A stretch of 64,000 bases of DNA from Trichomonas vaginalis G3 (taxonomy: Eukaryota > Parabasalia > Trichomonadida > Trichomonadidae). The position numbers and the translations under genes are program-made. Location of the stretch: contig NC_067203.1 of assembly GCF_026262505.1 (NCBI RefSeq), positions 24,967,411 to 25,031,410 of the forward strand. Reading direction: 5' to 3'. This document shows positions 9,492-19,599 of this stretch, piece after piece. Within the stretch, counting starts at the first letter, position 1. Each line of letters begins with the position of its first letter. Under the pieces are notes generated by a model. The model had not been told where the DNA came from. It did no database searches and worked only from the letters and a program-made list of their open reading frames with translations.

Positions 9492-10292
9492 ATGGCGGAG
9501 AACAAAACAGCTGCTGTCCTTGTTGTTGGTCTTGCCGGCTCTGGAAAGTCCACCTTAATGAATGCTCTCAATCAATACACATACGATAACAAGAAAATGA
9601 CTTACTACGTAAATTTAGATCCCGCAACAGCTGATGTTGATTTCTCTGCCAATGTTGATATCAGAGATACAGTTAAATACGGTGAAGTTATGCAAAAATT
9701 CAATCTTGGACCAAATGGCGCCATTCTTACTTCTCTAAATTTATTCTCTACAAAATTCCATGAAGTTGTTTCATTAATCCAAAAGCGCAAAGACTTAGAA
9801 TACGCCATTTTCGATACACCCGGACAGATAGAAGCCTTCGCTTGGTCAGCATCTGGCGGAATGATCACTCAAGAGCTTGCTGCTGCATTTCCAACAGTTG
9901 TAGTTTTTGTTGTTGATGTTCCACGTTGCACAAAGACACCAACATTCATATCTACAATGCTTTATGCTTGCTCAATTTTGTATAGATCCGGATTACCTAT
10001 GGTTATGGCTCTTACAAAGACAGATGTCAAGCCAGCACAAGAAATTATTGACTGGATGACAGATGAAGACAAGTTTAATGCTGCAATCGATTCAGAAAAC
10101 GATGGATCTTACTTTACAGACTTCAACAGAGCTACAGGATCAATTTTCAGCGAGTTCTATAACGCTATACCTGTTATTCCAGTTTCTGGTCGCACTGGAG
10201 AAGGAGTTAAAGAGTTATTAGCTAAAATTGATGAATTAAAGAATAAACCAAGAATGGAACCAATTCATGATAAGGAGCAAGCCGAAGAATAG
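9492..10292 (+). CDS. GPN1: GPN-loop GTPase 1 (GPN1/NPA3 family)
   Basis: 266 residues from the ATG at 9492; the frame runs back to a TTG at 9468, which is not used. The P-loop is GLAGSGKST near residues 12-20, with YYVNLDPA and NVDIRDTVKYGEVM following. The signature GPN insert is GPNGAILTSLNLF, the G3 motif is DTPGQIEAF and the G4 motif is TKTD. FPTVVVFVVD and MLYACSILYRSGLP identify the GPN1 rather than the GPN2 or GPN3 branch. GPN1 helps assemble RNA polymerase II and import it into the nucleus. It is shorter than yeast and human orthologues (about 370-385 residues) because the C-terminal tail after about residue 260 is nearly absent. It is a conserved single-copy type gene and a good cellular anchor for the window. 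Confidence 0.93.
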   Translation: MAENKTAAVLVVGLAGSGKSTLMNALNQYTYDNKKMTYYVNLDPATADVDFSANVDIRDTVKYGEVMQKFNLGPNGAILTSLNLFSTKFHEVVSLIQKRKDLEYAIFDTPGQIEAFAWSASGGMITQELAAAFPTVVVFVVDVPRCTKTPTFISTMLYACSILYRSGLPMVMALTKTDVKPAQEIIDWMTDEDKFNAAIDSENDGSYFTDFNRATGSIFSEFYNAIPVIPVSGRTGEGVKELLAKIDELKNKPRMEPIHDKEQAEE

Positions 10293-10549
10293 AGTTTTAT
10301 AAATAAAAACTTATAGAATATTTATATTATTTTAAAAAATACATTTTTATCTCTTGCAGTAACCATTTTGTTCTTGCATGTAATGACTTCAGATGGTTAG
10401 TTAATTCCTTCATAATAATGAAGCCAAATACTATTTGGATCTTCTACTCTGTGAGCATTCCTCCATATAACAATTAATTTAGGAGGAGTTATGAATAAAA
10501 AGTTGCATATCAAAACGTATGGAAAAGTAACAAAAATCATTATCACTCT

Positions 10550-10616
10550 TTTACACTATTGTTCCATGTATAACTCTATTGAAGTTGCAGAATACCTTGT
10601 GACGCTTAAAGCGTGA
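10550..10616 (+). pseudogene. Ankyrin relic duplicated from the 23.9-kb pseudogene
   Basis: The DNA at about 10550-10612 matches 23940-24005 with only a few differences and encodes the same LLHYCSMYNSIEVAEYLV segment. It is flanked by non-coding DNA and poly-T runs (10619-10640). It is a dispersed fragment of a decayed ankyrin-family gene. Confidence 0.7.
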
Positions 10617-10656
10617 ATTTTTTTTTTATTTTTTTTTTTTTAACTTCTAATAAAAC

Positions 10657-12903
10657 TCATCTTGGAAGATGAAAGTGATGGATTTTATGCAGTAACATCA
10701 TTTTTTTTGCACCGAGTGAAATAAGAAGTTCGGCCGTTTCTTTACTATTTTTATATATTGCAATAAGAAGAGGGGTTTCTCCAAATACATTTTTTTCATT
10801 AATATTTGCACCATGTGAAATAAGAAGTTCGGCCGTTTCTTTACTATTTTCATATGCTGCAATATGAAGAGCGGTTTCCCCATTTTTATTTTTTTCATTA
10901 ATATTTGCACCATGTGAAATAAGAAGTTCGGCCGTTTCTTTACTATTTTTATATGCTGCAATATGAAGAGCGGTTTCTCCATCTTCATTTTTTTCATTAA
11001 TATTTGCACCATGTGAAATAAGAAGTTCGGCCGTTTCTTTACTATTTTCATATGCTGCAATATGAAGAGCGGTTTCCCCATTTTTATTTTTTTCATTAAT
11101 ATTTGCACCATGTGAAATAAGAAGTTCGGCCGTTTCTTTACTATTTTTATATATTGCAATAAGAAGAGCGGTTTCTCCATCTTCATTTTTTTCATTAATA
11201 TTTGCACCATGTGAAATAAGAAGTTCGGCCGTTTCTTTACTATTTTCATATGCTGCAATATGAAGAGCGGTTTCCCCATCTTCATTTTTTTCATTAATAT
11301 TTGCACCATGTGAAATAAGAAGTTCGGCTATTTCTTTACTATTTTCATATGCTGTAATATGAAGAGCGGTTTCCCCATTTTTATTTTTTTCATTAATATT
11401 TGCACCATGAGATATAAGAAGTTCGGCCGTTTCTTTACTATTTTCATATGCTGCAATATGAAGAGCGGTTTTTCCATATTCATTTTTTTCATTAATATTT
11501 GCACCATGTGAAATAAGAAGTTCGGCCGTTTCTTTACTATTTTCATATGCTGCAATATGAAGAGCGGTTTCCCCATCTTCATTTTTTTCATTAATATTTG
11601 CACCATGTGAAATAAGAAGTTCGGCCGTTTCTTTACTATTTTTATATATTGCAATAAGAAGAGCGGTTTCTCCATCTTCATTTTTTTCATTAATATTTGC
11701 ACCATGTGAAATAAGAAGTTCGGCCGTTTCTTTACTATTTTCATATGCTGCAATATGAAGAGCGGTTTCCCCATCTTCATTTTTTTCATTAATATTTGCA
11801 CCATGTGAAATAAGAAGTTCGGCCGTTTCTTTACTATTTTTATATATTGCAATAAGAAGAGCGGTTTCTCCATCTTCATTTTTTTCATTAATATTTGCAC
11901 CATGTGAAATAAGAAGTTCGGCCGTTTCTTTACTATTTTCATATGCTGCAATATGAAGAGCGGTTTTTCCATATTCATTTTTTTCATTAATATTTGCACC
12001 ATGTGAAAGTAAATATTCTAAAAGGGATGGAATATTAAACATCACTGAATAAATAAAGCATTGGTTAATATCATTAGTTTGATCAAAATAAACTAAAAAT
12101 GATTCAAGATTTTTATATTTTCCGCAATCATTTAAGTTGATTTTAATATTGTATTCATTCATTAAGAATGTAACAAAATCAATGTTGTGCGAAATAATTG
12201 CATACTCCATGCATTCTTCATCAGGTTTTTGATATTTCATACATTCACTCATGATCTCTGGATTTCCACCTAAAAATGAAAAACATAGACATTTTTGAGT
12301 TATTTCTGAGTTAAATTTCGTCCTTAATAACTTGAAACAATCAACTGCTCCATGGTAACAACATAATTCAAGTAATGAATATCCTTTGTAAAGATATCGA
12401 TATAAATTGCTTTCAAGTTTTTGATTTCCATCAAATCCATCTATTTCCGTGAAAGTAATGAATCTTTCTTTGTCGTTATTCATAATTGCTCTGTAAATTG
12501 TATTTTCTTCATGAATATCGAGATTTTCAAATTTATGTTTTCCGAAATCAACAGATTTGTCTAATTTAATCCCGTATTCTTTGTAAAACAGGTAGATTGA
12601 TATAATTTCGTCATTGCTGACTTCTTCCACATGGTATTCATCATAAATGAGTTTGGCAAGAGTTAAATATGACTTTGTATAGCGATTATTATACGGAATA
12701 ATAGCTAAAATATCTTTAATTACATTTGTGGGAAGATATTTCATTGAATCAATCAATTCTGTTTTGATCATTTTGTAAATTGTTTTTAATTCTTCTTCTT
12801 TTTCAGTTTTCAATTGATATAATGCAGTATATAAATCAATGTGGTATTTATAGATACTTCGCAATTCAACGAATTGATTTAGGTGTATGCTTTGTTCGGA
12901 CAT
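10657..12903 (-). CDS. Ankyrin repeat protein with DUF3447-type N-terminus, 13 near-identical repeats
   Basis: 748 residues. The N-terminal about 290 residues are the charged helical region typical of trichomonad ankyrin proteins (LNQFVELRSIYKYHIDLYTAL..., then a DUF3447-like stretch with diverged ankyrin units). Residues about 300-735 are 13 repeats of 33 residues (99 bp), mostly SHGANINEKNEDGETALHIA-like. Two versions alternate: an HIAAYEN type and an LLIAIYKN type. Sequence identity at DNA level is very high, a sign of recent duplication or gene conversion. Ankyrin arrays bind other proteins; the partner is unknown. There is no signal peptide or membrane span, so it is likely cytosolic. 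Because the unit is a multiple of three, other frames of the array also stay open, but they are shadows. Confidence 0.88.
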   Translation of the reverse strand: MSEQSIHLNQFVELRSIYKYHIDLYTALYQLKTEKEEELKTIYKMIKTELIDSMKYLPTNVIKDILAIIPYNNRYTKSYLTLAKLIYDEYHVEEVSNDEIISIYLFYKEYGIKLDKSVDFGKHKFENLDIHEENTIYRAIMNNDKERFITFTEIDGFDGNQKLESNLYRYLYKGYSLLELCCYHGAVDCFKLLRTKFNSEITQKCLCFSFLGGNPEIMSECMKYQKPDEECMEYAIISHNIDFVTFLMNEYNIKINLNDCGKYKNLESFLVYFDQTNDINQCFIYSVMFNIPSLLEYLLSHGANINEKNEYGKTALHIAAYENSKETAELLISHGANINEKNEDGETALLIAIYKNSKETAELLISHGANINEKNEDGETALHIAAYENSKETAELLISHGANINEKNEDGETALLIAIYKNSKETAELLISHGANINEKNEDGETALHIAAYENSKETAELLISHGANINEKNEYGKTALHIAAYENSKETAELLISHGANINEKNKNGETALHITAYENSKEIAELLISHGANINEKNEDGETALHIAAYENSKETAELLISHGANINEKNEDGETALLIAIYKNSKETAELLISHGANINEKNKNGETALHIAAYENSKETAELLISHGANINEKNEDGETALHIAAYKNSKETAELLISHGANINEKNKNGETALHIAAYENSKETAELLISHGANINEKNVFGETPLLIAIYKNSKETAELLISLGAKKMMLLHKIHHFHLPR
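10700..12010 (-). repeat. 99-bp tandem repeat array (coding)
   Basis: Thirteen 99-bp units lie inside the ankyrin gene. The order of unit types (A = HIAAYEN, B = LLIAIYKN) from the N-terminus is roughly A B A B A A A A B A A A B. This suggests that 198-bp A-B pairs were duplicated as blocks. Copy number is likely to vary between strains. Confidence 0.9.
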
Positions 12904-13873
12904 GGAAAAAATTTAAGGGGATTTTCCGACCAAATCTTTTGTATGTTTTTTTTTCCTCGTAAAAATACAATTTGAGCTGATCTAAACCTATTGTCAATCT
13001 AACTTTTTGTTCGATATAAAAAATCATTGAATTAATTCAGAAACACAGTCTCAAAAATTTTTAAATGACAACACAATAAATTGAATCGCCGATAGATTTT
13101 ATTCAATAAAAAGTAGTACCAAACATTGTGTTATGTTAGATATTGGGAAATATTTTTGATAATTTGTAAAAAAATGTAAACTTCTGAATACGCAATAATA
13201 TATTATTTGGATACTATATATAGTTACAAATATTATTGCCACTCAAAAAAAATCACGATTTCAATTTTTCTCGAAATCAAACGAAAGCCATTCTATGAGT
13301 CCATACACACTATTACTATACTTCATATGTCAAGCATAATGGGAACAATTTTGGTCGATACCTTTGTTGTCGTCGAAGTTCCTTTTTTTTTTTTCAATCG
13401 TCCCTTTATAAATTCCACCAAAGTTCTTTCAATTTCATTGAAAGGGAGGAAAATATGGTGTGTAGCACGGGAGGACTACAAAATTGTGCGGCCAATTTGC
13501 CTTACTCTGCTGCTTGAGGAGCTCCAGAGCTCCCAATCTCCACGAAATTCATTAAACTCACAAATACTTTACGATGTCAAATTTATCAAATTTGACACTT
13601 TACAAACTTTACGAATTTACTGGATATCTGTATAGTTTCCAATTATGAATGATCTCACTCCATGCCAGTTGTATAAACAATAAACTTATAACAAGAATTC
13701 AACTATGACAGAACTTATAAGTTTGACGATATGATTATTTGGTCGAATAGAAACCTTAAAATTTTAATCAGATCTATTATATGAAGATAATTTAAGGCCA
13801 AATAAATATTATACGTCGTGGAATAACAATGAAAATAAACTAAATTTCAGATATTTTTTTTAGAGAAAAAAAA
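12904..13873. other. Intergenic, divergent promoters
   Basis: This gap separates the divergent ankyrin (-) and RapGAP (+) genes and must hold both promoters. A 142-codon open frame at 13207-13635 has no recognisable domain and starts in AT-rich DNA; I do not call it. The sequence before the RapGAP ATG contains TTTCAGATATTTTTT, a possible initiator. Confidence 0.45.
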
Positions 13874-16800
13874 ATGAATCCTGATGGTTTTAACTTAATC
13901 CGTGATGTAAGAGAGTCTCTTGATAGTAATAATGAAAAAGAAATCGAAACTAAAACATACAAACTACTAGAATACTATCTTTCTCATTTAAAAGCGATAA
14001 ATAAAAAAAATAAAACTTCAACGCTTGTACTATCATCTCTATGCCTCTCAGCAATCAAATCTTTCTCGAAAACGAAATTTTATAAGCCAATTAAAGAAAG
14101 AAATAGCGCAATTGATTCGATGATTTTCGATGTTTGCAAAGATTTATTGAATAACATTATTGACGATCCAGAGCCAGATAATTTCTTAAAAATTGCATCA
14201 ATTAGCATTTATGTTACGAACGAAAACAATTTATCAAAATATGGTTCTTTATTTCGCAATTTTATATCGAGTGTTTTACAACAAAAGCAACCATATAATG
14301 TTCCAATGCCTGATGACCTAAGAAACTTCTTTAAAGTCAAGTTATTTAAATTTTTAAACAAATTAACAACGAAAAGTCCAGAGTTGATCAAAAATTGGTG
14401 CGTAATTATTATAAATTACATACTTCCACTACTAGTTGACTCCGATATCATTGTTGATACGAATTCTTACGAAAATTATTGTTTTCATTACAAATTACCA
14501 CAGGATTTAATTGGTTTCTTTTGTACATTCTTTACTGATCCAACCATTAAAAAGTCTTTTCAGCTGATTCTTGAAAATATATACGAGCAACCAAATTATT
14601 TGATTTTCTTTTACAATACGATCATAATTATGACAGATTTCTATTACGATAACCCTACAAAATACGAAACAAGTGATGGGATCCAGTTTCTTAACGATTT
14701 CTTTGACGAAGCAATGGAAAAAAGCAAAATTACGTACGAAGACGTCTTTAGTTCTATTTCTATGCATTCGCTCATCAAGTTTGTGTCATGTAGTATCAAA
14801 TTAATGTCCAATCTCACATTAAAAGCTTATAAAACCAAAAATTCCGACGATACAATTCCTAATTCTTTGAATTTATGCAGAAAACGATGGCAAACATTGA
14901 TCAAAATTGCATTGACAGAGGAAATGTTGACTACTCTCCTATCAAATGTCGATGAAAAACTACTTTATACTTATATTATCACTTTTCTTCTTTTAATCTT
15001 CGATTTCAAGGTTACGGAGTATCCGGTCTGGAAGCTTTTCAAGCTTACGACCTTCCAATTCTTTGAAATCCCTTACATAAGAAAATTTTGTTCAATATTA
15101 GGAATTGCATTCGCTCCGCAGTTCCTAGGCTTAGACCAAGAGGCCGTAGAACAACTTTCTGTCCGTACGAAACAGAAAAACTCAAGATCTTCCTCAAATG
15201 AAACGAAGAATTCTTCAACCGACCCATTTGAGATCCTAGACCTTGTTTATTCCGATGCCACATACATACAAGAGCAGATCCACCCCGACCACCAGTCAGA
15301 TTTGGATAATGCGCCGTTCAAATCCAAAAAACAGTACTATATCCCGCCAATTCACGCAAAAGGATGGGAAGTACAGAAAGCTGTTGCATTTCTTAACAAC
15401 CTTTTGTTATTTGATTGGAAGTTTTCGGATAAATTTTTCAATTCTTTCATCAAATACCTTTCTTACCTTGCAACAACTGTTCCTTTGTCATTGCAGTCGA
15501 CTCCTTACCTCATTGCGCAGACGTTCTTCAGCAATTCGCTCTCAAAATTGGCAAAAGACAGAGATTATTCAGTAGATACGATAGAAGCGATTGCTTTAAC
15601 GACCAAACAGATCAGTAGTATAAACAGTTTCACGGTAGACTCCGAAACGATCACTCAATGGATTGTTTTGATAATTAAATATTTATCTGAGAAAAATCAC
15701 AGCATTATCAGCTTTACGATGCCAATTGCTATTGATGCTTTCACGAGGTTCGCTCCTCAAAGCTATATCCTTGCAATTTTCATCATTTTCCATATGAATT
15801 CTCTTCATATCGCAATCGACCATCCAATTAAGCTGAATTTCATTCTTAATGCTTCTTCCGTATTCAAATCGCAAATGGAGATCAAATTCCCTGATGTTAT
15901 CGAAAAAAATAAGGCAGATTTTGAAATGAAAATTTCTGACAAAGATATCTTCAACAATGTATGGAAGAACACTCGATCCGATGTTAGTGGCCTTGTTAAC
16001 GCAGTCCTGTTATCCATTTTCGGCGATATTCTTGGAAAACCACCACCAAAAGCAGTAGATGGCGAAAAAGAGATTCCTTTTGATCTCTACTTCAACGCTT
16101 TCTTTGCTGTTCTCCTAGAACAAACAATATCCGGTGAAGGACTCCACAGAAACATGATTCCCACCTTAAATGGCTTAGGTCCATCTAATGTTCTCAAAAA
16201 AGTGACACGAGGAAATATCAAAGAAATTTTTTATTTAGTTAATTTCATACCATTATTTGAAAAGATGATTACTGAGTTTCCTGTTCGTTTAATGCGTCTT
16301 ATTATGAACATTTCAATGAACACTGACTCAATTTACGAAATAATTTGCATGGTGATGTTGGCAACCAAGATTTCCACAAGGTCAAGGGATCCAACAATCC
16401 ACAAGAAGTTCATTAAGTACCTTTCCAAGCTAATTGACCGATTTTCTGAAGACAAAAATGAAATGATCATTTCCAGTTCATTTTATGCGTCAAAATATCA
16501 GAAAATCCAGCCTCCTCCACCTCCAACAACTGAGTATGAAACATTTGCAGTTATCCAGGGTGAATCTGCATATGGATTTTCGAATGTTTCCGATGAAAAA
16601 ATTGATGTTTGTTTTAGAAATCGATTTGTTTTTTCACAAAACACATATCGATCTGTATCAAGACAAAACACTGTAGATAACTGTGATCTACCTGTTGTTT
16701 GTGACTCAGAAAATGAAGAGAAACCAGAAAAAGTAGAAATTTCCAAATTTATGACGAAATTTTTTGGAAACAAATCATTTTCTCCATCAGATTTCTCAAT

Positions 16801-17662
16801 TTCTGAACCAGAAAAACATGAAATTAATGTTTTAACACCACAAGCAAAGAGATCCAATAACAAAACAGATGAATTTGATATAATTGATATTAATGAATTC
16901 TTTCAATCTACGGAACACATCAAATCACAAACCTGTTTTTCATTCATCAAATACTTTTTGGAAACAGACAGAATCCACTTCAAAATGGCAGATAAAGTCA
17001 TCACGAGATATGCATCTCCATTATTTAATTTGCCTCCACGAGAAAACTTGAAAATTGGCATCATTTATGTCTCTGACAAACAGATGTCTCAAGAAGAGAT
17101 TTTATCAAATACATCTGATAATTGTAGTCTTGCTTTCAACAGTTTTCTCAAGAGTTTAGGAACAGTTGTAAATGTTAATAAACACAAGTATTACAATGGA
17201 AAATTAGAAGGCCAAAACCATGAAAAATTCCCTTATTCTATCTATTATGATGATGATTTATACGAAGTAATGTTTCATGTTTCTACTTTGCTTCCTAATG
17301 ATGAAAACGATCCACAGAGAATACTTAAGAAGAAACACATTGGTAATGATAATATTCACATCATTTGGGATGAAAATGTCGTTGGATATGATCATTACGT
17401 AATAACATCTCAGTTTAATTACGCACATATAATTATACATAAATATATTGGAGATCTTTATAGAGTTATTATTAGACGTAAATCAGGACTTCCGAGTGTT
17501 GGTCCTTTACCAGAAGAATCAATTGTTCCTGCTTCTTCTTTGTCTGCTTTGGTGTTGCAGTCTGCAATTATAATTGATAGATTCGCAAGAGGTGACATAG
17601 AGAAACCTCCAAGCGAACAATTTGATCTACTTCTTGAACCTCTCACACAGAAAGTTTGTTAA
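13874..17662 (+). CDS. Tuberin/RalGAP-like Rap/Ran-GAP domain protein
   Basis: 1262 residues, intact. Most of the protein (1 to about 900) is helical and poorly conserved, as in the HEAT-like regions of tuberin and RalGAP-alpha. A low-complexity linker follows at about 910-1020. The C-terminal about 230 residues form a Rap/Ran-GAP domain: LKIGIIYVSDKQMSQEEIL, FNSFLKSLGTVV, FHVSTLLPND, and KKKHIGNDNIHIIWDEN near residue 1154, followed by FNYAHIIIH. HIGND carries the catalytic asparagine thumb that this GAP family uses to switch off Rap, Rheb or Ral GTPases. Trichomonads encode several such proteins. Whether this one acts in TOR-like or vesicle signalling cannot be read from sequence. The start ATG follows an A-rich leader. 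Confidence 0.85.
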   Translation: MNPDGFNLIRDVRESLDSNNEKEIETKTYKLLEYYLSHLKAINKKNKTSTLVLSSLCLSAIKSFSKTKFYKPIKERNSAIDSMIFDVCKDLLNNIIDDPEPDNFLKIASISIYVTNENNLSKYGSLFRNFISSVLQQKQPYNVPMPDDLRNFFKVKLFKFLNKLTTKSPELIKNWCVIIINYILPLLVDSDIIVDTNSYENYCFHYKLPQDLIGFFCTFFTDPTIKKSFQLILENIYEQPNYLIFFYNTIIIMTDFYYDNPTKYETSDGIQFLNDFFDEAMEKSKITYEDVFSSISMHSLIKFVSCSIKLMSNLTLKAYKTKNSDDTIPNSLNLCRKRWQTLIKIALTEEMLTTLLSNVDEKLLYTYIITFLLLIFDFKVTEYPVWKLFKLTTFQFFEIPYIRKFCSILGIAFAPQFLGLDQEAVEQLSVRTKQKNSRSSSNETKNSSTDPFEILDLVYSDATYIQEQIHPDHQSDLDNAPFKSKKQYYIPPIHAKGWEVQKAVAFLNNLLLFDWKFSDKFFNSFIKYLSYLATTVPLSLQSTPYLIAQTFFSNSLSKLAKDRDYSVDTIEAIALTTKQISSINSFTVDSETITQWIVLIIKYLSEKNHSIISFTMPIAIDAFTRFAPQSYILAIFIIFHMNSLHIAIDHPIKLNFILNASSVFKSQMEIKFPDVIEKNKADFEMKISDKDIFNNVWKNTRSDVSGLVNAVLLSIFGDILGKPPPKAVDGEKEIPFDLYFNAFFAVLLEQTISGEGLHRNMIPTLNGLGPSNVLKKVTRGNIKEIFYLVNFIPLFEKMITEFPVRLMRLIMNISMNTDSIYEIICMVMLATKISTRSRDPTIHKKFIKYLSKLIDRFSEDKNEMIISSSFYASKYQKIQPPPPPTTEYETFAVIQGESAYGFSNVSDEKIDVCFRNRFVFSQNTYRSVSRQNTVDNCDLPVVCDSENEEKPEKVEISKFMTKFFGNKSFSPSDFSISEPEKHEINVLTPQAKRSNNKTDEFDIIDINEFFQSTEHIKSQTCFSFIKYFLETDRIHFKMADKVITRYASPLFNLPPRENLKIGIIYVSDKQMSQEEILSNTSDNCSLAFNSFLKSLGTVVNVNKHKYYNGKLEGQNHEKFPYSIYYDDDLYEVMFHVSTLLPNDENDPQRILKKKHIGNDNIHIIWDENVVGYDHYVITSQFNYAHIIIHKYIGDLYRVIIRRKSGLPSVGPLPEESIVPASSLSALVLQSAIIIDRFARGDIEKPPSEQFDLLLEPLTQKVC

Positions 17663-18069
17663 TCAGTATTTTTTTATTTTATTTTATTTTTTGTATTTTA
17701 TTTTAAAGTAAAATAATTCTTTTTTGTTAGTTCTAAAATTCATACATTTTTATTACTTTATTGATATTTTTTATAACACATTGATACTTTTTTCAAGTTT
17801 TTATCTCAAATATTTTTAATTTAAAATTCTGACAAGGTGCGTGAAGCATCATTGAAAATCATATCATGCTGGTGTATTGGCAGCCTTAAGATCAACAAAA
17901 AAGTTCGGTAAATAAAATATGCAGATCGAGTACTTTTCTGAATCTTTTCATTTAAAAAAAAAGTCTCAGAAAGTACTCAATTTTTCTCACAATGAATGTC
18001 AAGCATAATATAATTTTATTTGATGTAGGAAACTGAAATATATCTAAGTCCATATAAAACTGAAATATA
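17663..18069. other. Convergent 3' intergenic region with MITE fragment
   Basis: A T-rich stretch after the RapGAP stop (17665-17720) probably holds 3'-end processing signals. A diverged copy of the MITE-like core lies at 17826-17890 and ends GGCAGCCTTAAG. The rest is AT-rich with no gene. Confidence 0.5.
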
Positions 18070-19350
18070 TTATTTTACTCCAATAAAACGTAGATGCATC
18101 CAAACAATGCCTTTTGCAAATGAAAGTAGAGTTTTTCCGTTATTATCCTTTACTCCTTTATCAGCACCAACAGAGATTAGATATTTAACAACTTCAAGAT
18201 GACCATTTTTTGATGCATGAATAAGTGGAGTCTCACCATTATCATCCTTTACTTCTTTATCAGCATTAACAAAGATTAGATATTTAACAACTTCAAGATG
18301 GCCTTCAGATGATGCTAAAATGAGTGGAGTAGATCCAAATTTAGTCTTTGCCTCTTTATCAGCGCCAACAGAAATAAGATATTTAACAACTTCAAGATGA
18401 CCATTATGCGATGCATACAAGAGTGGAGTAAATTCTGTATTAGTCTTTGCTTCTTTATTAGCTCCAACAGAGATAAGATATTTAACAACTTCAAGATGAC
18501 ATTCATATGATGCAATAATGACTGGAGTGAAGCCATCATTATTCCGTGCTTCTTTATCGGCACCAACAGAGATTAGATATTTAACAATTTCAAGATGACC
18601 TCTAGATGATGCTAAAATGAGAGGAGTAGATCCAAATTTAGTCTCACCTTCTATATCGCAGTTACATTCGATGAGAGATTTAACGAGTCTTAGATTTCCT
18701 CTTGAACATGCCATATGAAGTACATTCATTTCTTCAATGTAATTCCCCATTGGTTCCTCTTTTATTATTTTCCACAGTCCTTCTTCACAAGCTTTTGAAA
18801 TAAATTCCCGAATTCCATACAAAGAAAGTTCATCAAGGAATTTGTAAACACTTTCGAAATCATTTAAATTCTTAACTTCAGAGATTTTAGTTAAAAACTC
18901 TTTCGAATTACTGTCATTTTCATTAATTTGATTGTTTGGTGATCCGTTGGATTTATTTTGTCTTTGAAATGAAGTTAATTCCTTCTGATGTTTTCTTATT
19001 TCTTCTTTTGAATCACGCATTTCTTTGTCTTTATGAATTAAAAAGTCAATGATGCTATCAATGATATTGAATTTCATGTATTGTTTGATAGATTGTAGAA
19101 TTGAAATTACTTCTTCGTAGTTTTGAATGGTAACATTTGCTTTTCGTGTACATATATATAATTCTTTGGCATTAATAGTTGAGCGAGATTGTTTGAGAAG
19201 AGTGATATATTGTTCTGATGTCAATTTTGAATATTTCATAATTGTTTTGATATCTTCTATCCAAAATATATCAAAAAGATTCTCATTTGCAATATAATCG
19301 CTGATATGAGCAGCAATGTATTCAAAATTCTGATTGATATCCTGATTCAT
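18070..19350 (-). CDS. Ankyrin repeat protein with DUF3447-type N-terminus
   Basis: 426 residues. The N-terminal about 190 residues are charged and helical with the usual trichomonad ankyrin-protein layout. They are followed by about seven ankyrin repeats of the GHLEVVKYLISVGADKEA type (about residues 205-415). The repeats are more diverged from each other than those of the 10.7-12.9 kb gene. The end, KTLLSFAKGIVWMHLRFIGVK, is the capping unit normal for this family. It is a predicted cytosolic protein-binding scaffold with unknown partner. A perfect 14-bp palindrome sits immediately upstream of the ATG. Confidence 0.9.
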   Translation of the reverse strand: MNQDINQNFEYIAAHISDYIANENLFDIFWIEDIKTIMKYSKLTSEQYITLLKQSRSTINAKELYICTRKANVTIQNYEEVISILQSIKQYMKFNIIDSIIDFLIHKDKEMRDSKEEIRKHQKELTSFQRQNKSNGSPNNQINENDSNSKEFLTKISEVKNLNDFESVYKFLDELSLYGIREFISKACEEGLWKIIKEEPMGNYIEEMNVLHMACSRGNLRLVKSLIECNCDIEGETKFGSTPLILASSRGHLEIVKYLISVGADKEARNNDGFTPVIIASYECHLEVVKYLISVGANKEAKTNTEFTPLLYASHNGHLEVVKYLISVGADKEAKTKFGSTPLILASSEGHLEVVKYLIFVNADKEVKDDNGETPLIHASKNGHLEVVKYLISVGADKGVKDNNGKTLLSFAKGIVWMHLRFIGVK

Positions 19351-19352
19351 TG

Positions 19353-19366
19353 TTGAAACGTTTCAA
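19353..19366. repeat. 14-bp perfect palindrome at the ankyrin gene start
   Basis: TTGAAACGTTTCAA is self-complementary and lies 2 bp upstream of the ATG at 19350 (minus strand). It includes TTTCAACA, which overlaps an initiator-like TCAACA. It could be a binding site or part of the core promoter. Confidence 0.4.
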
Positions 19367-19599
19367 AAAAAAATCTGATGGAAATTTCGGATAAATTTTT
19401 AAATTAAACTTTGTTAGATAATTGTATAGAAATAAATATAAGATTTTGAGAACAATAATTTAATATTTTGGATTGGATATATTTTTAATTTAGATCCAAG
19501 ATAAAAATATTTACCAAAATCTAGAGCATGTTTGCTTCAAGTCAGTTTTACATTTAATAGAATCGATATTTGATCATTGTTTCAGGAAGCAAAAAGTGA

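Noticed and set aside
11328..12002. Long open frames in a second minus-strand frame of the ankyrin array (also 10698-11309)
   Set aside because: They exist only because the 99-bp unit is a multiple of three. They lack a start context and encode Lys/Met-rich repeats with no family match.
13207..13635. 142-codon open frame between the ankyrin and RapGAP genes
   Set aside because: There is no domain or repeat and the composition is biased, with a poly-F stretch from a T run. It lies in what should be a divergent promoter region.
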